64,000 nt of DNA from Rhodoferax sp. (GCF_013297935.1 NZ_JAAFIX010000002.1:248001-312000); one strand, 5' to 3'; shown: positions 31,251 through 41,455, counted from the stretch's first letter. Numbers and translations: made by a program. The notes: a model not told the origin generated them from the sequence alone.

Positions 31251-31844
31251 ATGAAAAAACTTCTCCTTGCTTCCTTCGCTGTGGCTTCTTTGGCTGGCAC
31301 CTCCGCATTTGCGGCCGGACCGGTTGCTAACGACCTTTCCGGCTTCAGCATCGGCACCCAGGTCGAATTTGCGCGCGGTGCAGTGAACGGGACAGACGGT
31401 AGTTCAGACGGTGCTGCCACCACCGGCGCAGGCCTGCAGGCGCGCTACGACTGGGCTTTGACTCCCACCTTTGCCATTGGCTTGGGTGCCAGCTACAGCA
31501 CCGGCAACCATGGCTTTGGCAGCTATGCCAACGGCACTGCCGCTACGGTGAACAACCGGTACTCGGTCGATATCGTTCCTACCGTCGCGCTGTCTAACGA
31601 CTACCAGCTGTTCGGCAAAGTGTCCTCCATCTACGGCACAGCCGCATCCAGCGACGGCAGCAGCACTAGCGATGTGCAAGGCGTGGGCTACGGTATCGGC
31701 GTGCGCAAGATGTTGGACAAAAACCTCTTTGTCCAGGCTGGCTACGACTTGAACAAGTACCGCGACGTCACCTACAGCAATGGCACCACCGCCAGCCTGC
31801 AGGAGAACGTGTACAGCATTGGTATCGGCTACAAGTTCCGCTAA
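31251..31844 (+). CDS. Outer-membrane beta-barrel protein
   Basis: The 197-residue precursor has a clear signal peptide (MKKLLLASFAVASLAGTSAFA, cut before AGPV). The mature part alternates polar and aromatic residues in short strands and ends YSIGIGYKFR, with C-terminal aromatic-x-Arg typical of proteins inserted by the BAM complex. Gly/Ser/Thr-rich turns between strands fit an eight-strand OmpA-like or opacity-type barrel. Its role is unknown. A repeat copy starts 6 bp after the stop and may act as its terminator. Confidence 0.8.
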   Translation: MKKLLLASFAVASLAGTSAFAAGPVANDLSGFSIGTQVEFARGAVNGTDGSSDGAATTGAGLQARYDWALTPTFAIGLGASYSTGNHGFGSYANGTAATVNNRYSVDIVPTVALSNDYQLFGKVSSIYGTAASSDGSSTSDVQGVGYGIGVRKMLDKNLFVQAGYDLNKYRDVTYSNGTTASLQENVYSIGIGYKFR

Positions 31845-31850
31845 CCCATC

Positions 31851-31913
31851 GCTATAAAAAGAGTAGCGGCTAGCGCATATACCACCTGGGCTAGCTGCAC
31901 TTTTCACTCTTAA
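31851..31913 (+). repeat. Interspersed palindromic repeat, copy D
   Basis: A full plus-orientation copy (GCTATAAAAAGAGTAGCGGCTAGCGCA, then TGGGCTAGCTGCACTTTT), beginning just after the stop of the outer-membrane barrel gene. The palindromic arms followed by ACTTTTC may terminate transcription. Confidence 0.85.
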
Positions 31914-31966
31914 ATCCGATCTACAGGGCGGCTAACGAGGTGTCTGGCCTCTTTGGCTGCCTCAAC

Positions 31967-31992
31967 GCGTTCCGCAAGCCCTTGCGGAACGC
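31967..31992. repeat. 26-nt perfect inverted repeat before chaA-like gene
   Basis: GCGTTCCGCAAG and CTTGCGGAACGC are exact 12-nt complements separated only by CC. There is no adjacent T run. It lies 94 bp before the exchanger gene and is unlike the window's repeat family. It may be an operator or RNA hairpin; no function can be assigned. Confidence 0.7.
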
Positions 31993-32085
31993 CTGATAAG
32001 CCAAGGGCCTGCCGGTGGCGGGCGATAAGCAGTTAAATTCGAGGCACCCCTTTTTTTCTGCCTCGAACACCTCCACCCACTGCCT

Positions 32086-33168
32086 ATGTCCACCGCCACG
32101 CCTGCACTCCCCAACTGGACGATTGCCCTCCCCTTGCTGGCCTGGGGTTTGTTGGCAGGCCAGTTCGCTGGCATGGCAGGTGGCGGATACATCGCGCTAA
32201 TGGCCGTGGGCCTGGTGGGTGCCGTGCTGGCAGCCGTTCACCACGCGGAGGTGGTGGCGCACAAGGTGGGCGAGCCCTATGGCACGCTGGTGCTGGCGCT
32301 GGCCATCACCATCATCGAGGTGGCGCTCATTGTTTCCATGATGTTGGCCGGTGGCCCGCAAACCACGGCCCTGGCGCGGGACACGGTGTTTGCCGCGGTA
32401 ATGCTGATTCTGAATGGCATTGTGGGCATCTGCCTGCTAGCAGGAGGCAGCCGCCACCGGGAGCAAACCTTCGGGCAGCTCGGAGTGAGTGCTTCGCTCA
32501 CCACACTGGCAGCAATTGCGGTGCTCACCCTGGTGCTGCCCAACTACACCACCAGCATTGCCGGGCCGGTCTACACCTCCAGCCAGTTGGCTTTTGTAGC
32601 GGTCGTCTCTTTGGTGCTGTATGGCACCTTTGTGCTGGTGCAGACGGTTCGCCATCGCGATTACTTTTTGCCAGCTCAGGCGGACTCCGAGAGCCATGCC
32701 GCCCCGCCCTCGGGCCGGACAGCCGCCGTCAGCGGTGTGTTGCTGGTGATTGGTCTGGTTGCCGTAGTTCTGCTGGCCAAAGGCTTAGCGCCCACGATCG
32801 AGGCGGCCGTTGCCCACGCAGGTGCACCCAAGGCGGTGGTCGGCATCATCATCGCCATGGTGGTGCTGTTGCCGGAAGGCCTTGCCGCTTTTCGAGCCGC
32901 CCAAGCCAACCGCCTGCAAACCAGCCTGAACCTAGCGCTGGGCTCAGCCTTGGCCAGCATTGGCCTCACCATACCCGCCGTCGCCATCGTCTCTTTGGCA
33001 ACCGGCTGGACGCTGACTCTGGGCCTGGACCTGAAGTCGGTGGTTCTGCTCCTGCTGTCCCTGTTTGTGACGAGTTTGTCGCTCAGTACCGGGCGCACCA
33101 CGGTCTTGCAGGGAACGGTTCACCTGGTCTTGCTGGCGACTTACCTGTTCACCACCGTCGTGCCCTGA
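32086..33168 (+). CDS. chaA: Calcium/proton exchanger, ChaA type
   Basis: The 360-residue inner-membrane protein has about eleven hydrophobic segments. It contains the two cation-binding repeats of the Ca2+:cation antiporter family: GEPYGTLVLALAITIIEVALI near residue 64 and VVLLPEGLAAFRAAQ near residue 262, each with the conserved acidic residue. ChaA exports Ca2+, Na+ or K+ in exchange for protons. It stands alone between an unusual inverted repeat and the PhnD-like gene. Confidence 0.88.
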   Translation: MSTATPALPNWTIALPLLAWGLLAGQFAGMAGGGYIALMAVGLVGAVLAAVHHAEVVAHKVGEPYGTLVLALAITIIEVALIVSMMLAGGPQTTALARDTVFAAVMLILNGIVGICLLAGGSRHREQTFGQLGVSASLTTLAAIAVLTLVLPNYTTSIAGPVYTSSQLAFVAVVSLVLYGTFVLVQTVRHRDYFLPAQADSESHAAPPSGRTAAVSGVLLVIGLVAVVLLAKGLAPTIEAAVAHAGAPKAVVGIIIAMVVLLPEGLAAFRAAQANRLQTSLNLALGSALASIGLTIPAVAIVSLATGWTLTLGLDLKSVVLLLLSLFVTSLSLSTGRTTVLQGTVHLVLLATYLFTTVVP

Positions 33169-33238
33169 TGGGCCGGGCCTGCGGCCAGCCTCTACGATTC
33201 GTTTCGGCGCTGCTACATTGCCATCAGGAGGAGCTCGA

Positions 33239-34159
33239 ATGTCACCCCGCTTTCGAATTGGGTTAGCCACACTCTGCGTTGCGCTGATGCTGCCCGGCTG
33301 CTCACCGCGGGAGCCTGAAAAAGCGCTGAGCTACACCACTCAGGCACCCGAGGGTCAGATGCCGGTGTACCGCTTTGCGGTGCACCCCCTCTACAACCCG
33401 CACAAGCTGGTGGACACCTATCAACCCCTGATGGACTACCTCAACGCCAACCTCCTTAACGCCCGGCTGGAGGTGGAGGCCTCCCGCGACTACCCCTCCT
33501 ATGAGGCCAAGATCACCCAGTCCGACCCGGCCTTTTTGTTACCCAACCCGGTGCAAACGCTGCTTGCCGTGAAAAAGGGCTACCGGGTCATCGCCATGGC
33601 GGGCGCACCGGAGGACTTCAAGGGCATTTTTCTGGTTCGCAAGGACTCCAACATCCGCAAACCGCAAGACCTGATAGGCAAAGTCGTGAGCTACCCCTCG
33701 CCTACGGCGCTGGCCGCCGCCATCATGCCCCAGTACTACCTTTTCAATCAGGGACTCAATGTGCAGAAAGACCTGGTCAACACCTATGTCGGCTCACAGG
33801 AGTCCTCCATCTTGAACGCTTACCTCGGCACCTCCGCGGCAGCGGCAACTTGGCCACCCCCGTGGCGCATGTTCCAGAAAGACCACCCTGCAGAGGCCGC
33901 CCAGATGATGCAAATCTGGGAAACGCCCCCGCTCATGAACAACTCGGTCATGGTGCATGAGTCGGTGCCCCTGCCCGTGCAGCAACAGGTCAAAGCACTG
34001 CTCCTACGCTTGAAAGACACGCCTGAAGGCCCCGCCTTGCTCAGCGGCATGGAAACGGCTGCGTTTTACCCGGCCGACGACCAGAGCTACGATGTAGTGC
34101 AGCGCTATCTGCAAACCTTTGAGCAGACAGTGCGCCCCGTACAACTCCAAATGAACTGA
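33239..34159 (+). CDS. PhnD-like periplasmic binding lipoprotein
   Basis: The 306-residue precursor has a lipoprotein signal peptide with lipobox LPGC (Cys near residue 21), so it should be anchored in the periplasm. The mature part resembles phosphate/phosphonate-type solute-binding proteins (DTYQPLMDYLNANL, KDSNIRKPQDLIGKVVSYPSP, VGSQESSILNAYLG). No ABC permease follows. Instead its stop overlaps the start of a GGDEF-EAL gene (TGATG), suggesting it is a sensor subunit. AGGAGGAG precedes ATG 33239; an in-frame ATG 21 bp upstream is less likely. Confidence 0.85.
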   Translation: MSPRFRIGLATLCVALMLPGCSPREPEKALSYTTQAPEGQMPVYRFAVHPLYNPHKLVDTYQPLMDYLNANLLNARLEVEASRDYPSYEAKITQSDPAFLLPNPVQTLLAVKKGYRVIAMAGAPEDFKGIFLVRKDSNIRKPQDLIGKVVSYPSPTALAAAIMPQYYLFNQGLNVQKDLVNTYVGSQESSILNAYLGTSAAAATWPPPWRMFQKDHPAEAAQMMQIWETPPLMNNSVMVHESVPLPVQQQVKALLLRLKDTPEGPALLSGMETAAFYPADDQSYDVVQRYLQTFEQTVRPVQLQMN

Positions 34160-36630
34160 TGCGAATCACCCTCCGCTGCCTCCTGCTGGGTAGTCTGCGC
34201 CGCCAACTGGTGCTGGGTATGGCATCGGTAGTTGCGCTCACGATGGCGCTCATGCTGTGGCAACTGGCCGTGCGGGAACACGAAGAGCTCTTGACCCGCC
34301 AAACTGAGCAAGCGGCGGCCATGGCGGAGAGCATTGCACTATCTTCCAGCGTCTGGGTTGCCTCCCGCGATGTGGCGGGTCTGCAGGAAATTGTGGAGAG
34401 CTCATCGCGATACCCCGATGTGCGTTACGCCATCGTGCTGGACCGGCGCGGTCAAGTGCTGGCCCACACGGACCCGGCGCGACTGGGGCAGTTCATGGAC
34501 GATCTGCCTGCCGAACCCCGCACCCGCGTCTTGCAGGACTCCGACACTTTGCTCGACATTGCCAGCCCCGTCATGCTGGACTCCTTGCAGCTGGGCTGGG
34601 TTCGCATCGGCATGGGGCGGACCCAGCTCCACAGCCAGATCAATCGCATGCTACGCAACGGTGTTGGCTACCTTCTTACCAGCATGGTATTGATAGGCGC
34701 TCTGGCCTCGCTCACCGGGCTCTATTTCACCCGGCGTCTCAACACTATCAGCGCCGTGGCCGATGCGGTGCAAGCAGGCGACACCGGACGGCGGGTAGCC
34801 ATCGGCGGGACCGACGAAGCCGCCCGGCTCGCGCGAAACGTCAACCACATGCTCGACACCCTGCAAACGCGGGAGCAGGAGCTTCGCGCCTCCCGTGACG
34901 AGTTGCGCATTGCCGCCACGGCGTTTGAATCTAACGATGTGATGTTTGTTTGCGATGCTGAGTGGAACATCCTGCAGGTCAACTCCGCGTTTCAACGCGT
35001 GACGGGCTATCGGCCCGAAGAAGCCATAGGTCACAAACCGCGGGATCTGCTGGGCTCCGGCATGCACACGCAGGACTTCTATGAAGCCATGAACGCCAGC
35101 ATCCGAGACCTCGGTTGCTGGCAGGGCGAAGTGTGGGACCGCCGCAAGAGTGGCGAAACCTTCCCCGCCTGGAGCACTATCACGGCCGTGCGCTCCGACC
35201 ACGGGGAAGTCACCCATTACGTGGCCAATCTCTCGGACTTCAGTGCGCACAAGGCGGCTGAAAATGAAATCAAAACATTGGTCTACTTTGACTCCTTAAC
35301 CATGCTGCCCAACCGGCGCATGCTCATGGGCCGCTTGGAAACCGCCATGCAAGCTGCTCTGGCCTCCGGCCACCTAGGCGCACTGCTGTTTATTGACCTG
35401 GATGACTTTAAAACCCTCAACGACACACTGGGGCACCACCAGGGGGATGTTTTGTTGCAGCAAGTCGCCCACCGGCTACAGGGCTGTGTACGGGAGGTCG
35501 ATACCGTTGCCCGCCTGGGTGGGGACGAGTTTGTGGTGATGTTGGAGGGTTTGAGCAAAGACACGGCAGAGGCGTCGGCGCAGGCGCAGGCGGTTGCCGA
35601 GAAAATCATGCGCGCACTGAACCAGCCTTATGACCTAGGCACCTTGACCCGCAACAGCACGCCGAGCGTGGGTGTGACGGTATTTGGCACCTGCCAGGAA
35701 ATGCTCGATGAGCCGCTCAAGCGGGCTGATTTGGCCATGTACCAGGCGAAAGCCGCAGGCCGCAACACCATGCGCCTGTTCGACCCCAAGACCCAAGCCG
35801 CAGTGACGCTGCGGGCTGACCTGGAATCTGCATTGCGCACAGCGCTCGAAGAAAACCAGTTTGTGTTGTACCTCCAGCCGCAGATCTCTGAGGACGCCAG
35901 CGTCCTGGGTGCCGAGGCGCTGGTCCGCTGGCAACACCCCGACCGTGGTCTGGTCATGCCGGGTGAATTCATCACCGTGGCGGAAGACTGCGGCATGATT
36001 GTTCCCATCGGCAACTGGGTGCTGAACACGGCGTGCCGGCAGCTCGCAGTCTGGGCCCACAAGCCGGGTTTCGAGCACCTGACCATTGCCGTCAACGTGA
36101 GTGCCAAACAGTTTCACCAGGTCGATTTCGTAGAGCGCGTTCTGGATGCACTCGATCACCATGGTGCGCTGGCCAGCCGGCTGAAAATCGAGATCACCGA
36201 GAGCATGTTGATTGCCAACGTGGACGACGTCATTACCCGGATGGAGGAGCTGCAGCACCACGGCGTGGGCTTCGCCATGGACGACTTCGGCACCGGCTAT
36301 TCGTCGCTCGGCTATCTCAAGCGTCTGCCACTGGATGTGCTCAAAATCGACCAGAGCTTTGTGCGCGATGTGCTGGTCGACAGCAATGATGCGGCCATTG
36401 CCAACATGATCGTGGCGCTGGCCAATAGCCTGGGCTTGAGTGTGATTGCCGAGGGCGTAGAAACCGTGGAGCAAATGCACTATCTGGCCCAGCACGGCTG
36501 CCATGCGTATCAGGGCTATCTGTTCAGCAGGCCGCTCCCTGTGGACCGGTTTGAGGCTTCTATGTCAGATTTTCTGCTGCCCCTTCATTCCACCAACAGC
36601 GTCAAGCAGGTTGAAGCGCCGGGCGGTTGA
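34159..36630 (+). CDS. GGDEF-EAL cyclic-di-GMP regulator with HAMP and PAS domains
   Basis: The 823-residue inner-membrane protein has TM1 near residues 18-36, a periplasmic sensor region to about residue 165, TM2 (LLTSMVLIGALASLTGLYF), HAMP and PAS (FESNDVMFVCDAEWNILQVN, NSAFQRVTGY). A GGDEF domain follows with LGGDEFVVML intact and YFDSLTMLPNRR. The EAL domain has EALVRWQHP, and also ITESMLI, DDFGTGYSSL and EGVET. Both active-site motifs look intact, so it could make or degrade c-di-GMP. Its start overlaps the PhnD-like lipoprotein, the probable ligand sensor. Confidence 0.92.
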   Translation: MRITLRCLLLGSLRRQLVLGMASVVALTMALMLWQLAVREHEELLTRQTEQAAAMAESIALSSSVWVASRDVAGLQEIVESSSRYPDVRYAIVLDRRGQVLAHTDPARLGQFMDDLPAEPRTRVLQDSDTLLDIASPVMLDSLQLGWVRIGMGRTQLHSQINRMLRNGVGYLLTSMVLIGALASLTGLYFTRRLNTISAVADAVQAGDTGRRVAIGGTDEAARLARNVNHMLDTLQTREQELRASRDELRIAATAFESNDVMFVCDAEWNILQVNSAFQRVTGYRPEEAIGHKPRDLLGSGMHTQDFYEAMNASIRDLGCWQGEVWDRRKSGETFPAWSTITAVRSDHGEVTHYVANLSDFSAHKAAENEIKTLVYFDSLTMLPNRRMLMGRLETAMQAALASGHLGALLFIDLDDFKTLNDTLGHHQGDVLLQQVAHRLQGCVREVDTVARLGGDEFVVMLEGLSKDTAEASAQAQAVAEKIMRALNQPYDLGTLTRNSTPSVGVTVFGTCQEMLDEPLKRADLAMYQAKAAGRNTMRLFDPKTQAAVTLRADLESALRTALEENQFVLYLQPQISEDASVLGAEALVRWQHPDRGLVMPGEFITVAEDCGMIVPIGNWVLNTACRQLAVWAHKPGFEHLTIAVNVSAKQFHQVDFVERVLDALDHHGALASRLKIEITESMLIANVDDVITRMEELQHHGVGFAMDDFGTGYSSLGYLKRLPLDVLKIDQSFVRDVLVDSNDAAIANMIVALANSLGLSVIAEGVETVEQMHYLAQHGCHAYQGYLFSRPLPVDRFEASMSDFLLPLHSTNSVKQVEAPGG

Positions 36631-37810
36631 GCCGCCACACCTTTAGGGCACACAGCATTGCGCAGACCGCCATCACCGCAGTCGCCCAAAACACACTTTG
36701 CAGCCCCCAACGGGCACTCAGCTGCCCGCCTACCAGGCCTCCAATGACACCAGGCACGCCATAACCGATGACGGTGTACAGCGCTTGCCCACGGCCGCGC
36801 AAGGTACCGGGAAAGTGGTGCGACACCAAGGCGATGCAAGCGCTGTGGTGCGCCGCAAAAGTCAGCGCGTGCAGGGCTTGCATCACCGCTAGCAGCCACA
36901 ACACCGAGGCCATAGACGCAGTCACCCCCATCCGCAAGGCCATGACAGCAGCACAAAGAACCAACCAGCCACTCAGGCTCAAACGCGGCATCCAACGGCT
37001 CTGGGTAAAAAACCAGCCGATCTCGACCGTGACCGATACCGCCCACAGCAGCCCGATCATGGTTTTGGAGTAACCCAGCGAATCGAGGTACAGCGAGAAA
37101 AAGCTGTAAATCCCCATGTGCGAAAGAATGTGAAAAAACGCCGACGCGAAAAACCAGCGCACCGCCGGTTGTGCCAGCACCGGAAGGATGGGCGCCGCCG
37201 GCGCGCGAACATCGGTGTGCTGCTCTCTGACATCCGGCATGCGAAAAGCAAACATCAACAAGGCGGCCAAGCTGAGCGACACAATGAGCGGAAAGCTGGT
37301 CATGCCCACATGCTCATACCAAGCGCCGGCTGCCATCACAGCCAGCATGAACCCGAGTGAGCCCCACAAGCGCACGCGGCCATAAAGTTTGGTGTCAAAC
37401 ACCCCGCCTTGGGTTACCACGTGAGCTACCGCGGCTTCGGTCATCGGCATCATGCCGCTGGTTTGCAGGTACACCACCAACAACACCAGCCCGAGCCACC
37501 AGAAGCCGCCGTTCCACCAGAGCCCCGCAGACGCTAGCAGTGCCAAGCCCGCACCCCAACGCATCAGCCGAGCCCGCTCGCCAGTGCGGTCACTCAAAGC
37601 GCCCCAGGCATAGGGCGCAAACATGCGGGTCGCGGCTTGGATGGAAGTGAGCACACTGATGGTTACCAGGCTCAGGCCCAGGCTCTTCAACCACAGCGGC
37701 AAAAAAGGGTTCATCAGCGCGCCGTGCGCGCAATACACGGCCGACAGCGCTGCGAATGGCAGGACCTGCCGCCTACCCGTTGCGGCGGCCTGCTGCGGAG
37801 TGTCGCTCAA
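36602..37810 (-). CDS. MFS transporter, HcaT/3-phenylpropionate type
   Basis: The 402-residue protein has twelve hydrophobic segments. [27 protein letters not shown] features near the start and [10 protein letters not shown] place it in the MFS_1-like HcaT/LacY-related group. The substrate is unknown; aromatic acids are suggested only by family. The frame begins with TTG at 37810, whose TTGA overlaps the aroC stop, suggesting translational coupling. Its C-terminus overlaps the end of the convergent GGDEF-EAL gene by 29 bp. Confidence 0.85.
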   Translation of the reverse strand: MSDTPQQAAATGRRQVLPFAALSAVYCAHGALMNPFLPLWLKSLGLSLVTISVLTSIQAATRMFAPYAWGALSDRTGERARLMRWGAGLALLASAGLWWNGGFWWLGLVLLVVYLQTSGMMPMTEAAVAHVVTQGGVFDTKLYGRVRLWGSLGFMLAVMAAGAWYEHVGMTSFPLIVSLSLAALLMFAFRMPDVREQHTDVRAPAAPILPVLAQPAVRWFFASAFFHILSHMGIYSFFSLYLDSLGYSKTMIGLLWAVSVTVEIGWFFTQSRWMPRLSLSGWLVLCAAVMALRMGVTASMASVLWLLAVMQALHALTFAAHHSACIALVSHHFPGTLRGRGQALYTVIGYGVPGVIGGLVGGQLSARWGLQSVFWATAVMAVCAMLCALKVWRLNRPALQPA

Positions 37811-38901
37811 ATGCTGCCCGGAATCGGCGTCAGCGTAGGCACCACGTCACCGCATTGGGCGCGGTGGCGCAGGGCGTGGTCCATCACCACCAAAGCCAAC
37901 ATAGCCTCGGCAATGGGAGTGGCGCGAATGCCCACGCAGGGGTCGTGGCGGCCTTTAGTCACCACTTCGGTCGGGTTGCCTTGCGAGTCAATCGAGGCGC
38001 GGGGCGTGATGATGGAACTGGTGGGCTTGATGGCAATGCTCACCTCCAGGTCCTGCCCGGTGGTGATACCGCCCAACACGCCACCCGCGTTATTGGTGGC
38101 AAAGCCTTCGGGGGTCAACGAGTCACCGTGGGTGGTGCCGCGCTGGGCCACGCTGGCAAAGCCCGCGCCGATTTCCACGCCCTTGACGGCGTTGATGCCC
38201 ATCATGGCGTAGCCGATGTCGGCATCCATCTTGTCAAACAGCGGCTCGCCTAAGCCCACCGGCACATTGCTGGCCGTGACGCGGATGCGCGCACCGCAAG
38301 AGTCGCCTGCTTTGCGCAGCGCGTCCATGTAGTCCTCCAGGGCCTGCACATCGGCCACGGGGGCAAAGAAAGGGTTGTGGGGCACGTGCTCCCAAGACTC
38401 GAAAGCAATAGGCAACTCGCCCACTTGCGTCATACAGCCGCGGAACTCGGTGCCGAATTTTTCTTTGAGCCATTTCTTGGCCACCGCACCCGCCGCCACC
38501 ATGGGCGCAGTCAGGCGGGCGCTGGAGCGGCCACCACCGCGCGGGTCGCGGATGCCGTATTTCTGAAAATAAGCGTAATCCGCATGGCCGGGGCGGAAGG
38601 TTTCGAGGATGTTACCGTAGTCTTTGCTGCGCTGGTCGGTGTTCTGAATGAGCAGCGCAATCGGCGTGCCGGTCGTTTTGCCCTGGTACACACCACTGAG
38701 AATCTGCACCGCATCAGGCTCGTTGCGCTGGGTCACGTGGCGGCTGGTGCCGGGGCGGCGGCGGTCCAGGTCGATCTGGATATCGGCCTCCGACAGTTCC
38801 ATGCCCGGAGGGCAGCCGTCGATGATGCAGCCGATGGCCGGGCCGTGAGATTCACCGAAGTTGGTGACTGTGAATGTGTGTCCGAAGGTATTGCCGCTCA
38901 T
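37807..38901 (-). CDS. aroC: Chorismate synthase
   Basis: The enzyme forms chorismate from EPSP using reduced FMN, the last step of the shikimate pathway. The 364-residue protein starts [20 protein letters not shown] (ATG 38901). It carries the signatures [26 protein letters not shown] and the late [20 protein letters not shown] block. The open frame extends 46 codons further upstream but family alignment fixes the start. It is coupled to the downstream MFS gene by a 4-bp overlap. Confidence 0.96.
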   Translation of the reverse strand: MSGNTFGHTFTVTNFGESHGPAIGCIIDGCPPGMELSEADIQIDLDRRRPGTSRHVTQRNEPDAVQILSGVYQGKTTGTPIALLIQNTDQRSKDYGNILETFRPGHADYAYFQKYGIRDPRGGGRSSARLTAPMVAAGAVAKKWLKEKFGTEFRGCMTQVGELPIAFESWEHVPHNPFFAPVADVQALEDYMDALRKAGDSCGARIRVTASNVPVGLGEPLFDKMDADIGYAMMGINAVKGVEIGAGFASVAQRGTTHGDSLTPEGFATNNAGGVLGGITTGQDLEVSIAIKPTSSIITPRASIDSQGNPTEVVTKGRHDPCVGIRATPIAEAMLALVVMDHALRHRAQCGDVVPTLTPIPGSI

Positions 38902-39020
38902 AGTGCCCCGATTATCCCTGACCGCCAGTGCCCACCCGGTAACCGGGCTGGAACAGTTTATGCATCGTGCTGCAGCGCACCATTTCAGTGTTTTTCCGCT
39001 TTTTGAACCAGGAGTGAGCC

Positions 39021-39443
39021 ATGCTAGACCGCACTGCAACCAAGTTCTCCCATGTCAAACCTGAGGACACCCAGTTTGTGTCCGGCGGATTGCGGGACTT
39101 TTTCCTCTACAAGGATCTCGGCATCGCCGAGGCCACGCACGGAAAAGTGATTGCGCACCTCGTCAAGGCCAATATGGCACCAGAAACAGGCACCGGCTGG
39201 CACCGGCATGAGGCGGACTTTCAAATCGTCATCATGACCAAAGGCTGGGCCCGCTTCATGTACGAGGACAAAGAGACACTGGTGCAGGCGGGCGATGTGA
39301 TTCACCAGCGCCCCGGCATCCGCCACTACCTGTTCGACTACTCGCCGGACATGGAGTACCTCGAAATAGTCTCCCCGGCGGACTTCAAGTCGATTGACGT
39401 GGACCCGGTGTGCACGGTGCCGGCACCCACGCCCTGGGCTTAA
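39021..39443 (+). CDS. Cupin-domain protein
   Basis: The 140-residue single-domain cupin shows the first cupin motif around [19 protein letters not shown] (two His and a Glu as metal ligands) and the second around [12 protein letters not shown]. No other domain or signal is visible. The function is unknown; small cupins often bind a metal and a small ligand. CAGGAG precedes the ATG. Its stop overlaps the end of the convergent glutathione transferase gene by 4 bp. Confidence 0.82.
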   Translation: MLDRTATKFSHVKPEDTQFVSGGLRDFFLYKDLGIAEATHGKVIAHLVKANMAPETGTGWHRHEADFQIVIMTKGWARFMYEDKETLVQAGDVIHQRPGIRHYLFDYSPDMEYLEIVSPADFKSIDVDPVCTVPAPTPWA

Positions 39444-40096
39444 AACTCTGCGTCCAGCTCGTCGATTTCGTCGGGCTCGGCGCAGGCAGCGGCCACCCAC
39501 TCCTGCATGGCCGGTAAAGCCATGATGCTTTTGCAGTAGCCCGCGGCTTGTTCATCCAACGACACGTCGTAGGTCATAAAGCGGGTGACTACGGGGGCAT
39601 ACATGGCATCGGCAATGCAAGGCTGCTTGCCAAACAGGAACGGGCCACCGTAGCTCTCCAGGCAGTCTTTCCAGATGGCGAGCACCCGGTCTATGTCCCC
39701 TTGAGCGCGCGACCAGACCTTGAAGTTGGGGAAATGAGCCTTGATGTTCATGGGCAGCGCCCCCCGCATGGAGGCAAAGCCGGAGTGCATTTCTCCACTG
39801 ACGGCCCGGCAGTGGGCCCGCGCCTTGATATCAGCAGGTAGCAGACCCGCCTTGGGCTTGATTTCATGGAGATATTCGCCAATCGCCAGCGTGTCCCACA
39901 CGGTCACCCCGTTGTGCTGCAAACACGGCACCAACATGCTGCTGGAGAGCAGCAACATTTCGGCGCGCATGGCCGGGTCGTCCGGCGAAATCACTTGCTC
40001 AGAAAACTCGAGGCCCGCCAGTTTGGTCATTAACCAGCCACGCAAGGCCCAGGCACCGTAGTTTTTGCTGCTGATGGTGAGAACTGCTTTGGCCAT
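39440..40096 (-). CDS. Glutathione S-transferase family protein
   Basis: The 218-residue protein has an N-terminal thioredoxin-like domain (LTISSKNYGAWALRGWL, with SSKN..A at the glutathione site) and VPCLQHNGVTVWDTLAIGEYL, the cis-Pro and Asp/Thr glutathione contacts. The C-terminal domain is all-helical with FLFGKQPCIADAMYAPVV. The family conjugates or reduces electrophiles; the substrate is unknown. ATG 40096 (MAKAVLTI) is chosen; the frame extends 10 codons further upstream. Confidence 0.88.
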   Translation of the reverse strand: MAKAVLTISSKNYGAWALRGWLMTKLAGLEFSEQVISPDDPAMRAEMLLLSSSMLVPCLQHNGVTVWDTLAIGEYLHEIKPKAGLLPADIKARAHCRAVSGEMHSGFASMRGALPMNIKAHFPNFKVWSRAQGDIDRVLAIWKDCLESYGGPFLFGKQPCIADAMYAPVVTRFMTYDVSLDEQAAGYCKSIMALPAMQEWVAAACAEPDEIDELDAEF

Positions 40097-40237
40097 GGCT
40101 CTGCTTTCAAGTGATGCGGTAGGCACCGGGAGTGCAAGGGTTGTGCCAAGCCTTGTATCGCGGGTCAGCGTCAGCTTGGCGCGGTAATTGCCTAGAACTG
40201 GTTACCGGGCTTTTGCCGCACTAAGACAGGACTTCTC

Positions 40238-41455
40238 ATGCTGTACCAGGCCTACCAGACCCAATCCGACATGGGCGCACCACTCCGCCTCATGGCCCAA
40301 AGCTTGAGCGCCGTGCTCTGGATGGAAAACACCGAAGGCAGCTGGCTGCGCAAAATGTCTGCCGGCATGGATGTGTTGTCCCGCATGCGGCTGACCCACT
40401 CCCGGCCGGACTACGGCATCCACTCCATCACGGTGGACGAAGAGGTCTTCCCTATCCAGGAAGAGTCGGTGCTCAGTTTGCCTTTCGGCACCTTGCTGCA
40501 CTTCCGCAAGACCACGCCGCCGGCCGACGCCCAGCCCAAAGTGCTGCTGGTCGCGCCGCTCTCCGGGCACTTTGCCACCTTGCTGCGCGAAACCGCCCGC
40601 ACCCTGCTGCAGCACCACGATGTCTATATCACCGACTGGCACAACGCCCGCGATGTGTCGCTGCGCCACGGCCCCTTCGGGCTGGATGACTACATCGACC
40701 ACATGATCCGCTTCACGCAAACCATTGGCCCCGGCACCCACCTGGTGGCGGTGTGTCAGCCTTGTGTAGCAGCTCTGGCAGCCACCGCCTTGATGGCCGA
40801 AGACGACGACCCTGCCCAGCCCCGCAGCCTCACGCTAATGGCCGGCCCGGTGGACTGCCGGGTGAACCCCACCGAGGTCAACAAACTGGCGGTGAGCAAG
40901 CCCATCGACTGGTTTGAAAAAAACCTTATCAGCCACGTGCCGCTACCCCACAAGGGCTACATGCGCCGTGTGTACCCCGGCTTTGTGCAGCTCAGTGCCT
41001 TTATGAGCATGAACCCGGAGCGGCACAAGCAGTCGTTCAAAGACATGTACCAGCACCTGCTCCAAGGCGATGTGGACAAGGCCAATGTGATCCGGGTGTT
41101 TTACGACGAGTACCTGGCCGTGAACGACCTGCCTGCAGAGTTCTACTTAGAGACCGTTGAAAAAGTGTTCCAGACCTACGACCTGCCGCTGGGTAAGCTG
41201 GAATACCGGGGCCGCCTGGTGAACCCCGCCGCCATCCGCCGGACCTCTTTGATGACGGTAGAAGGTGAGCGGGACGATATCTGCGCCGTGGGCCAAACGG
41301 TGGCTGCGCAAGACCTGTGCAGCAGCATTCGCCCCTATAAAAAAACACACCATGTGCAAACCGGTGTGGGGCACTATGGTGTGTTCAGCGGGCGCAAATG
41401 GAACCAGCAAATCTACCCGCGGGTGCGGGACATGATCCACGCCAGTGAAGGCTAA
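40238..41455 (+). CDS. phaZ: Intracellular polyhydroxyalkanoate depolymerase
   Basis: The 405-residue protein mobilises stored PHB in the cytoplasm. It matches the PhaZ1 family with MLYQAYQTQSDMGAP at the start, VLLVAPLSGHFATLLR, DWHNARDV, and the nucleophile region AVCQPC near residues 172-176, where Cys replaces Ser as in Ralstonia PhaZa1. The late Asp (EGERDDICAVGQT) and His (GVGHYGVFSG) complete the triad. ACAGGAC precedes the ATG. The window's PhaR repressor belongs to the same storage system. Confidence 0.92.
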   Translation: MLYQAYQTQSDMGAPLRLMAQSLSAVLWMENTEGSWLRKMSAGMDVLSRMRLTHSRPDYGIHSITVDEEVFPIQEESVLSLPFGTLLHFRKTTPPADAQPKVLLVAPLSGHFATLLRETARTLLQHHDVYITDWHNARDVSLRHGPFGLDDYIDHMIRFTQTIGPGTHLVAVCQPCVAALAATALMAEDDDPAQPRSLTLMAGPVDCRVNPTEVNKLAVSKPIDWFEKNLISHVPLPHKGYMRRVYPGFVQLSAFMSMNPERHKQSFKDMYQHLLQGDVDKANVIRVFYDEYLAVNDLPAEFYLETVEKVFQTYDLPLGKLEYRGRLVNPAAIRRTSLMTVEGERDDICAVGQTVAAQDLCSSIRPYKKTHHVQTGVGHYGVFSGRKWNQQIYPRVRDMIHASEG

